DNA from: Planktothrix sp. UBA8402
GTDB lineage: Bacteria; Cyanobacteriota; Cyanobacteriia; Cyanobacteriales; Microcoleaceae
Assembly: GCA_003456035.1 (NCBI GenBank)
Contig: DMPJ01000458.1
Location: 1-7,193 of the forward strand
DNA length: 7,193 nt
Reading direction: 5' to 3'
The position numbers and the translations under genes were made by a program. The notes under the pieces are model-generated. The model worked only from the letters and a program-made list of their open reading frames with translations, was not told the origin of the DNA and made no database searches. Below, one piece after another: positions 1-5,054 of this stretch. Within the stretch, counting starts at the first letter, position 1. Each line of letters begins with the position of its first letter.

Positions 1-22
1 GGGGGATTTAGGGGGATCTAAT
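1..22. repeat. Short G-run tandem repeat overlapping the ndhB stop
   Basis: The first 20 bases are two near-identical 10-mers, GGGGGATTTA and GGGGGATCTA, differing at one base. On the minus strand this reads GAT TAG ATC CCC CTA AAT CCC, so the final Asp codon and the stop of ndhB lie inside the repeat. From memory, G-run repeats of this form are dispersed in many cyanobacterial genomes. The element is cut by the window edge, so its full length cannot be seen. Confidence 0.55.
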
Positions 23-1586
23 CTTGTTGGGAAATTAACGGAGATTTTGTTAGATGAGCAACGGTTTTGGTCTTCACCAATACACTGTCAAACATGGTGC
101 TATGAGTAACAGCATTGGTGGATAAGGTAAATAACGGATTTGATAAAATACCCGATAAAGAAGTAGCTACCAAAGTTAAAACTAAACCCACTTGTAGGGG
201 ACGCATTCCGGGTAAATTCCACTGCACTGCGGGATAGTTTTTAACCACATCAGACATTTCTTGGGGTTCTTTGACCACCATCATTTTCACGACTCGAATA
301 TAGTAATAAATCGAGATCACACTGGTAACTAACCCCAACAAAACTAAGCCATATAAACCCGCTTGCCAACCTGCCCAAAACAGATAAATTTTGCCAAAAA
401 ATCCAGCTAAGGGAGGAATACCGCCCAGGGATAATAGACAAATACTTAAACACAGGGTTAATAGGGGATCTTTTTGATATAATCCGCTATATTCACTAAT
501 TTGATCTGTTCCCGTTCTTAAGGAGAATAGAATCACACAAATGAAGCCGCCCAAGTTCATAAATAGATAAATCAACAGGTAGAATACCATGCTGGAATAT
601 CCCGCTTCAGTTCCGGCAATTAACCCAATCATCACAAACCCAGCTTGAGCAATGGAAGAATAGGCTAACATCCGTTTCATGCCTGTTTGCGCCAAGGCGA
701 CTACGTTTCCTAAGATCATACTCAGGAGGGCTAAGGCGGTGAACACAAGCCTCCATTCATCAGCAACGGAGGGAAAAGCGTTAATTAGTAAACGAATAGC
801 TAGGGCAAATCCAGCCGTTTTGGAACCGACGGATAAAAATGCCACAACGGGTGTCGGTGAACCTTCATAAACGTCCGGTGTCCATTGGTGAAAAGGAACA
901 GCAGAAATTTTAAAAGAAATTCCGGCAATCACGAAAACTAAAGCGATAATTACCCCTAAAGATTCACCTTTAGATTGGGCTAAAACCTGGGCAATTTCGG
1001 TTAAATTGGTTTGGCCGCCGGAGAGTCCATATAATAGGGATAAACCATAAAGAAATACGGCGGAACTGGCGGCTCCAATTAATAGATATTTCAACGCGGC
1101 TTCGTTGGAACGAGGGTCACGTTTGGTATATCCTGTTAATAGATAAGAGGAGATACTTAGGGTTTCTAAGGCGACAAAAATTGTGACTAATTCATTAGCA
1201 CCCGATAGGAACATTGCCCCTAGGGTTGCTGTTAATAGAATGGCGATAAATTCCGCTAAGGCAGTTCCCGTCTGTTCAATGTAGCGAATCGACATTAAAA
1301 TGGTAACGGCTGAACTTACTGCAATAATTCCTCGAAACACAATACTGAGATCATCGCCATTAAAACTACCTAAAAAGCCGATGGTATTCGTATTATCCCA
1401 TTGAGTGTACAACACCCCAACGGAAATTAGTAAACCTGCGATCGCCACATAAGGTGTCCATAGGGAAGATTTACTCCGCCCGACAATTAAATCACCCACT
1501 AACACCACCAGCAGGGTGATAATTACAATCCCCTCTGGCCAAATAACCCCAGCATTTAACTGGGCTGCAAAAGTCGAAAAATCCAT
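18..1586 (-). CDS. ndhB: NAD(P)H-quinone oxidoreductase subunit 2 (NDH-1 subunit NdhB)
   Basis: A 522-residue, very hydrophobic protein of the usual cyanobacterial NdhB length. It is one of the antiporter-like, proton-pumping subunits in the membrane arm of thylakoid NDH-1, which passes electrons to plastoquinone in respiration and cyclic electron flow around photosystem I. Family hallmarks are visible: a membrane glutamate at 141 ([13 protein letters not shown]), a lysine at 166 ([10 protein letters not shown]), the stretch [18 protein letters not shown] at about 225-242 with Lys226 and His233, Lys256 ([11 protein letters not shown]), and a late lysine near 399 ([10 protein letters not shown]). 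About 14 membrane helices fit the hydrophobic pattern. The start ATG is at 1584-1586, with only a weak AGG-type ribosome site upstream (TTAGGTTAGG). The last two sense codons and the TAG stop merge into a repeat at the window edge. The family assignment is very secure. Confidence 0.97.
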   Translation of the reverse strand: MDFSTFAAQLNAGVIWPEGIVIITLLVVLVGDLIVGRSKSSLWTPYVAIAGLLISVGVLYTQWDNTNTIGFLGSFNGDDLSIVFRGIIAVSSAVTILMSIRYIEQTGTALAEFIAILLTATLGAMFLSGANELVTIFVALETLSISSYLLTGYTKRDPRSNEAALKYLLIGAASSAVFLYGLSLLYGLSGGQTNLTEIAQVLAQSKGESLGVIIALVFVIAGISFKISAVPFHQWTPDVYEGSPTPVVAFLSVGSKTAGFALAIRLLINAFPSVADEWRLVFTALALLSMILGNVVALAQTGMKRMLAYSSIAQAGFVMIGLIAGTEAGYSSMVFYLLIYLFMNLGGFICVILFSLRTGTDQISEYSGLYQKDPLLTLCLSICLLSLGGIPPLAGFFGKIYLFWAGWQAGLYGLVLLGLVTSVISIYYYIRVVKMMVVKEPQEMSDVVKNYPAVQWNLPGMRPLQVGLVLTLVATSLSGILSNPLFTLSTNAVTHSTMFDSVLVKTKTVAHLTKSPLISQQD

Positions 1587-1778
1587 AGCCTAACCTAAAT
1601 GGATAATACCGTTTACAATCAATTGGGTTTTGAGATATACTCTCAATTCCCAATAATTTGATCACTTCTTAATATAAGTTCAAGGATACCAGAAAGGGGT
1701 ATCGGTTGTAGGTTAACAGTTAATACAGGCTAAAATAACATTAATTGTGATCAAATCTTTTGTAAAAACTGCTTTAAA
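1587..1778. other. Intergenic region upstream of ndhB
   Basis: This 192-bp gap lies between the stop of the DUF427 gene and the start of ndhB, both on the minus strand. It should hold the ndhB promoter, but I found no convincing -35/-10 pair. A TATTAT hexamer (minus strand, 1608-1603) lacks a matching -35. It contains an interrupted inverted repeat (1622-1654), a 6-bp hairpin with GATACC at 1685-1690 and GGTATC at 1698-1703, and a 10-bp inverted pair (ATTTGATCAC 1656-1665 and GTGATCAAAT 1747-1756). No terminator with a T-run is visible after the DUF427 gene. Confidence 0.5.
1622..1654. promoter_or_regulatory. Interrupted inverted repeat in the ndhB leader
   Basis: ATTGGG (1622-1627) pairs with CCCAAT (1649-1654), and TTGAGA (1630-1635) pairs with TCTCAA (1641-1646). 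A symmetrical 2x2 T/T interruption separates the two blocks, and the centre is 5 nt. That gives 12 paired bases in 33 nt, starting 36 nt upstream of the ndhB start codon. It could be an RNA stem in the ndhB 5' leader or a two-block operator for a dimeric regulator. The pairing is read directly; the function is unknown. Confidence 0.4.
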
Positions 1779-2273
1779 TTACCACCCCATTGTTCCGGGT
1801 TCTCCCTTGAATGGCCCGACAATATTTTGAGTTATCCAACCCCCATAAAAATCGCCAGTTTGGGCTTGGACTAACTCATCTCCCAGATAGCAAGCCTCCA
1901 TTAAACTAGCATAAAAACTATAATAATTTTGAATATCAATAAACTCAGGAACCGGAGTCAAATAACTCCAAGTCGCATTAACAGCCTGTTTGTCACCAAC
2001 TGTAATATTATAATAACTACAAGCTCCCTTCCATTCACACCAACTTCTGCGAGAAGTGGGTTGTAAATACTCTAATTTAATATCTTCGGGCGGAATATAA
2101 TATACCGGAGGATGGCTGGTTTCTAAGACTCGTTTTGCCCGTTGGGTTTCGGCTAGAATCATCCCATTAAATATTACTTTAATCGGTTGGTTTACATCTT
2201 CCCAACGAGGAGGACGGGGATAATTCCAAACGGATTCTTGGCCGGGTTCTGGGGGAATGGGGATAGGTGGCAT
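1779..2273 (-). CDS. DUF427 domain-containing protein
   Basis: A 164-residue soluble protein of the DUF427 family (Pfam lists it under the nucleotidyltransferase-like name NTP_transf_9). The function is not established. Recognisable features are a proline-rich N-terminus with ESVWNYPRPP (residues 13-22), a central SWCEWKGACSYYNI segment (77-90) with Cys79 and the conserved WKG, the LTPVPEFIDIQNYYSFY segment (105-121), and the family C-terminus GDFYGGWITQNIVGPFKG (140-157) ending in GTMGW. The length matches the long bacterial form. The ATG at 2271-2273 is preceded on the minus strand by AGGAAA (2287-2282) with 8-nt spacing, which supports this start. A TATAAT box lies at 2327-2322. The gene is divergent from the toxin-antitoxin pair and lies on the same strand as ndhB, 192 bp away. 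The family call is strong; any biochemical role is open. Confidence 0.9.
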   Translation of the reverse strand: MPPIPIPPEPGQESVWNYPRPPRWEDVNQPIKVIFNGMILAETQRAKRVLETSHPPVYYIPPEDIKLEYLQPTSRRSWCEWKGACSYYNITVGDKQAVNATWSYLTPVPEFIDIQNYYSFYASLMEACYLGDELVQAQTGDFYGGWITQNIVGPFKGEPGTMGW

Positions 2274-2321
2274 TATGATAATTTCCTGATTTTGGTAAGT
2301 AGTTGAACTGTATTTTTACAT

Positions 2322-2327
2322 ATTATA
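2322..2327 (-). promoter_or_regulatory. -10 box, putative DUF427 gene promoter
   Basis: On the minus strand this hexamer reads TATAAT, a perfect -10 box, about 49 nt upstream of the DUF427 start codon. A -35 at the usual distance would fall at about 2345-2350, inside the duplicated kinase-gene fragment, where the sequence (AATGGT) is a poor match. The promoter is plausible but rests on the -10 alone. Confidence 0.4.
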
Positions 2328-2334
2328 CTAAAAA

Positions 2335-2379
2335 TTTCAAACTAACCATTCTCGAATAGCAAGATTAAAGAGCGATCGC
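2335..2379 (-). pseudogene. Decayed duplicate of the ABC1 kinase gene 3' end (direct repeat, left copy)
   Basis: These 45 bases match 3220-3264, inside the intact kinase gene, at 39 of 45 positions; the core 2342-2379 matches 3227-3264 at 35 of 38. Read on the minus strand in the kinase frame it encodes RSLFNLAIREWLV and then TGA. The intact gene reads RSLFNLAIRERLDR at residues 542-555. Two of the core differences fall in one leucine codon (TTG versus CTT) and are silent. CGG to TGG gives Arg552Trp, and CGA to TGA turns Arg555 into a stop. Similarity ends abruptly at a GCGATCGC octamer (2372-2379). It looks like the displaced original end of the kinase gene. It lies between the DUF427 gene and the antitoxin, and probably overlaps the -35 region of the DUF427 promoter. 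Confidence 0.8.
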
Positions 2380-2385
2380 CGATTC

Positions 2386-2414
2386 TTGACTAAATTCAAT
2401 AAAATTGTTAAAAT
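2386..2414 (+). promoter_or_regulatory. Sigma70-type promoter of the toxin-antitoxin pair
   Basis: TTGACT (2386-2391), a 17-nt spacer, and TAAAAT (2409-2414) form a near-consensus housekeeping promoter. Transcription should start near 2421, giving a leader of roughly 20 nt before the ATG at 2443. The -35 box lies 6 bp beyond the edge of the duplicated kinase-gene fragment, so the promoter belongs to the inserted side. Such pairs are usually autoregulated by the antitoxin, but I see no clear operator palindrome. Confidence 0.7.
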
Positions 2415-2442
2415 CAAGATAGTATTGAGGTTGAATTGTATA

Positions 2443-2781
2443 ATGGTAACTAACTCTCCTCCCCTAATCCATCTTGGGAATAAATTAAATTATGACATTG
2501 GAATTAAACAACTCAAAAATGGTAAATATCAAACGTTTGTCTTGAAATATCCCAGTTTAAAAGCATCTGGAAATAGTCGAGAAGAAGCTATTAAGAAGTT
2601 ATCTCGGCGTCTCCAAGATTTTTTAAAGGATACGGAAATTGTTAATTTAGAAATTGAACTTCCTAAACGTGAAGATCCTTGGATGAAATTTGCAGGAATG
2701 TTTAAAGATGATCCTCAGTTTGATGAATTTTTACAAGCTATTCAAGATTATCGTAACGAAATTGATGCAGAGGAGGAATAA
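2443..2781 (+). CDS. Type II antitoxin (VapB-like partner with a HicB-like N-terminal region)
   Basis: A small, highly charged protein of 112 residues, probably the antitoxin that neutralises the PIN-domain RNase encoded 2 bp downstream. The N-terminal half (about 17-60: YDIGIKQLKNGKYQTFVLKY, then SGNSREEAIKKL) looks like the beta-beta-alpha pattern of HicB/UPF0150-type proteins. The acidic C-terminus (about 78-110: DPWMKFAGMFKDDPQFDEFL, then a D/E-rich tail) resembles the toxin-wrapping segment of antitoxins paired with VapC in cyanobacteria. The frame is open back to a TTG at 2386, but that TTG is the first triplet of the promoter -35 box. ATG 2443 is therefore the likely start, preceded by GAGG at 2427-2430. 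No obvious helix-turn-helix or ribbon-helix-helix is visible. The pairing with the toxin is strong evidence; the fold assignment is an inference. Confidence 0.82.
   Translation: MVTNSPPLIHLGNKLNYDIGIKQLKNGKYQTFVLKYPSLKASGNSREEAIKKLSRRLQDFLKDTEIVNLEIELPKREDPWMKFAGMFKDDPQFDEFLQAIQDYRNEIDAEEE
2771..2776 (+). promoter_or_regulatory. Strong ribosome binding site for the toxin
   Basis: AGGAGG lies inside the last codons of the antitoxin gene, 7 nt before the toxin ATG at 2784. It is the only near-perfect Shine-Dalgarno sequence in the window. It fixes the toxin start and suggests that the toxin is translated from the same mRNA as the antitoxin. Confidence 0.8.
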
Positions 2782-2783
2782 TT

Positions 2784-3203
2784 ATGAGTTTATGGGTATT
2801 GGATACTGATCATATCTCTTTGTTTCAAAGACAGCATCCCCAAGTTCTAGCGCGGCTTAGTAATATTAACATTGAGCATCGTGCGGTTACTATTATTACA
2901 TTAGAAGAACAAGTGAGAGGAAGATTAGATATGATCGGAAGAGTAAAATCAGTTGATGGTTTCGTACAAGCTTATATAAATTTAGGGGAAACAGTGAAAT
3001 TTTTTCAAAATATTCATGTCCTTGATTTTGATCAGCAAGCTTGTAACTGTTATAAAGAAATGAAACGTCAAAAAATTAGAATAGGAACACAAGATTTAAA
3101 AATTGCTTCTATTGTTCTATCTCAACAAGGAATTTTAGTCACTCGTAACCGCAAAGATTTTGAAAAAATACCAAATTTATTAATAGAAGATTGGACGATT
3201 TAA
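2784..3203 (+). CDS. vapC: PIN-domain ribonuclease toxin, VapC-like
   Basis: A 139-residue single PIN domain, the usual size of a VapC toxin. These are Mg2+-dependent endoribonucleases that arrest growth by cutting RNA, often tRNA or rRNA, when the antitoxin is lost. The acidic metal-binding set is visible: Asp7 in WVLDTDH (4-10), Glu41/Glu42 in TLEEQVRGRL (39-48), Asp104 in GTQDLKIA (101-108), and Asn122/Asp125 in VTRNRKDF (119-126). The C-terminus PNLLIEDW is typical of this subgroup. All the key residues are present, so the toxin is probably active or recently so. It follows the antitoxin by 2 bp (stop at 2779-2781, start at 2784) behind a strong ribosome site, so the two form one operon. 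Its stop is 3 bp from that of the convergent kinase gene. The RNA target cannot be read from the sequence. Confidence 0.92.
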   Translation: MSLWVLDTDHISLFQRQHPQVLARLSNINIEHRAVTIITLEEQVRGRLDMIGRVKSVDGFVQAYINLGETVKFFQNIHVLDFDQQACNCYKEMKRQKIRIGTQDLKIASIVLSQQGILVTRNRKDFEKIPNLLIEDWTI

Positions 3204-3206
3204 CCC

Positions 3207-4886
3207 TTAACTTTCTGCAATTCGATCTAACCGTTCTCGAATAGCCAAATTAAAGAGCGATCGCACCGACATCCATAACCCAAATAATGATAAAACCAAG
3301 ACAAAAACCGCCCATCCTTGATAATTTCCAATTAATAAAATCGCCCCGGCAATTAAAGTAAATCCTGTCCAACAGATATAAATTAAAGTTTTAATCGCTA
3401 AATTAATCCGTCTTAAAGCGCGATCGCTTTCCACAGACTTGACCCTAATTTGTAACTCGCCTTCTTCCAAACGTTCTTCTAAACGACGGATTAAAACCTC
3501 TGTTTTACTTGGTTGTTGTAATCTAAACTTAATAAAATCTCGCGCCTGTTTTGCTAATTCTCCAACTGAATTACCCCGTCCTTGAGAAATCGTTAAACTC
3601 TTGACAAAAGGTTCAGCGCAAGCGACTAAACTATATTTAGGGTCTAAAGTTCTAGCTAGACCATCCAAGGTAGTTAAAGACTTTAAAATAAACATCATTT
3701 GAGCAGGTAAACGGAAGGGTTGCTGTTCAAACATGATATAAATTTCTTCTTTAATTTGATTAAACATCTGAAAATCAACGGGTTTTTCTGTAAATTCTTC
3801 TAATAAAAACTTGACCATTTTTCTAACAGGTTTCATATCAGATACAGGTTCAATTAATCCAATATCAACTAAAGTAGTTAATACCACATCAGTATCTTTT
3901 TTTAATACCGCAAAAAAGGCTTTAATCATCTGATCCTTAGCTAAAGCTTTAACTTCTGCCATCATGCCAAAATCATAAAAAATCAAGTTTCCATCAACAC
4001 TAACCGCAATATTTCCCGGGTGAGGGTCAGCTTGGAAAAAACCATCCTGAAGAATCTGTTTTAAATAACAACAAATCCCCAACTGATTGATTCGTTTAAG
4101 ATTAATTCCATAAGCTAGTAATTTATCTCGATCATCAGCTTTAATTCCTGGTAAATATTGCATGGTTAAAACCTTATGGGTGGTATATTTCCAATAAATT
4201 TTAGGAACCAGAATACCAGGATAGTTTTTAAAATTTTCTCTAAATCTTTCAGCATTTTTCCCTTCTTTAATATAATCAATTTCTTGATATAAAATCATAA
4301 AAAACTCATTATATAACTCATCCAAATTATAAAGTTTTGACCAACTAAAATGATTTTGACAAAACTGAATTATCCGTCGCACCGCTTGTACATCTAAATC
4401 AAATAATTGTTTTAAACCAGGACGCTGGACTTTGACAATTACATCTTCTCCCGTGTGTAGTCTAGCTTTATGAACTTGTCCTAAACTGGCAGCGGCTAGG
4501 GGTTGTTCATCAAAATCTCGATATAATGTAAATAAAGAATTGCCTAATTCTGCTTCAATAATAGCGACCGCTTCATCAGGACTAAAAGGGGGAACTTGAT
4601 CCTGTAATTTTTCTAATTCTTCAACATATTCTAATGGTAAAATATCGGCTCTTGTTGATAAGGCTTGACCAATTTTAATAAAAGTTGGCCCTAACTCTAA
4701 CAAAGTTTTAACTAACCAAGCTGCTCGTTTTTGTTTCTGTTGATTTGTTTGATTAGCTAAGGTTTTATCCCACCACAAAAAGAACATAAATAATCCGCAG
4801 GCGGTGAATACATCCAATTGTCTAGTCAATGGCGAATATCGAGTTTTTTGCCAACGAAGGGGTTTAGAATCAATTTGTGTGAGCAT
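3207..4886 (-). CDS. ABC1/AarF/UbiB-family atypical kinase
   Basis: A 559-residue protein of the ABC1 (ADCK/UbiB/AarF) family. Family members are atypical kinases/ATPases linked to ubiquinone, plastoquinone, tocopherol and membrane-lipid homeostasis; cyanobacteria carry several paralogues, so the exact role is not assigned. Diagnostic motifs are the KxGQ motif (KIGQ, 71-74, followed by ALSTRADILP), the alanine-rich loop AAASLGQV (131-138) that replaces the glycine-rich loop of ordinary kinases, Lys152 in VKVQRPG, the ExD pair Glu202/Asp204, the catalytic segment ADPHPGN (286-292) and DFG (305-307). Two hydrophobic helices at about 500-520 and 525-543 anchor the C-terminus in the membrane. The start is the ATG at 4884-4886, without a clear Shine-Dalgarno sequence. 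The last 120 or so bases of the gene include the right copy of a direct repeat whose decayed twin lies beyond the toxin-antitoxin pair. Confidence 0.95.
   Translation of the reverse strand: MLTQIDSKPLRWQKTRYSPLTRQLDVFTACGLFMFFLWWDKTLANQTNQQKQKRAAWLVKTLLELGPTFIKIGQALSTRADILPLEYVEELEKLQDQVPPFSPDEAVAIIEAELGNSLFTLYRDFDEQPLAAASLGQVHKARLHTGEDVIVKVQRPGLKQLFDLDVQAVRRIIQFCQNHFSWSKLYNLDELYNEFFMILYQEIDYIKEGKNAERFRENFKNYPGILVPKIYWKYTTHKVLTMQYLPGIKADDRDKLLAYGINLKRINQLGICCYLKQILQDGFFQADPHPGNIAVSVDGNLIFYDFGMMAEVKALAKDQMIKAFFAVLKKDTDVVLTTLVDIGLIEPVSDMKPVRKMVKFLLEEFTEKPVDFQMFNQIKEEIYIMFEQQPFRLPAQMMFILKSLTTLDGLARTLDPKYSLVACAEPFVKSLTISQGRGNSVGELAKQARDFIKFRLQQPSKTEVLIRRLEERLEEGELQIRVKSVESDRALRRINLAIKTLIYICWTGFTLIAGAILLIGNYQGWAVFVLVLSLFGLWMSVRSLFNLAIRERLDRIAES
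3220..3264 (-). repeat. Direct repeat, right copy (in-frame 3' end of the kinase gene)
   Basis: This is the intact partner of the fragment at 2335-2379, in the same orientation and offset by exactly 885 bp. It encodes kinase residues 542-555 plus a partial codon. It starts at a GCGATCGC octamer (3257-3264) as seen on the coding strand. The final codons of the kinase (to the stop at 3207-3209) continue beyond it and abut the toxin stop. Recombination between the two copies would remove exactly the toxin-antitoxin pair and leave a kinase gene shortened by about five codons. Confidence 0.8.
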
Positions 4887-5054
4887 GGGAAATTTCAGAT
4901 AATATTGATCATCTAAGATAATTATAGGGGGAAAGGATATTTTTTAAACTTAACTTAATTTTAATCCTTCTGATCTGTATCAATTAGACACAATTAACCG
5001 ATAATAGAGAAGGAACTTCCATCTGGCAATGTTATTCGCTCAACTGTTAAACTT
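4887..5054. promoter_or_regulatory. Divergent intergenic region, kinase gene / DUF3352 gene
   Basis: These 168 bp must hold both promoters. For the kinase, a TATAAT box is present on the minus strand at 4926-4921, 35 nt from the start codon, with a weak -35 (GTTTAA) at the 17-nt distance. For the DUF3352 gene, GATAAT at 5000-5005 could be a -10, but the -35 position (GTATCA) is poor. An AAGGA at 5010-5014 precedes a 9-codon leader frame (5029-5058) rather than the DUF3352 gene itself. Confidence 0.4.

Noticed and set aside
250..453. 67-codon open frame inside ndhB
   Set aside because: It lies on the same strand as ndhB in another frame, has no recognisable domain, and is a by-product of the secure ndhB coding sequence.
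679..870. 63-codon open frame antisense to ndhB
   Set aside because: It lies completely within ndhB on the opposite strand, with no ribosome site and no family resemblance.
1685..1703. GATACC/GGTATC hairpin as a terminator of the DUF427 gene
   Set aside because: A six-pair stem without a T-run on the minus strand, 76 nt beyond the stop; not enough for a terminator call.
2386..2442. N-terminal extension of the antitoxin from a TTG start
   Set aside because: The TTG is part of the -35 hexamer of a well-spaced promoter, there is no ribosome site before it, and the extension has an unremarkable, promoter-derived composition.
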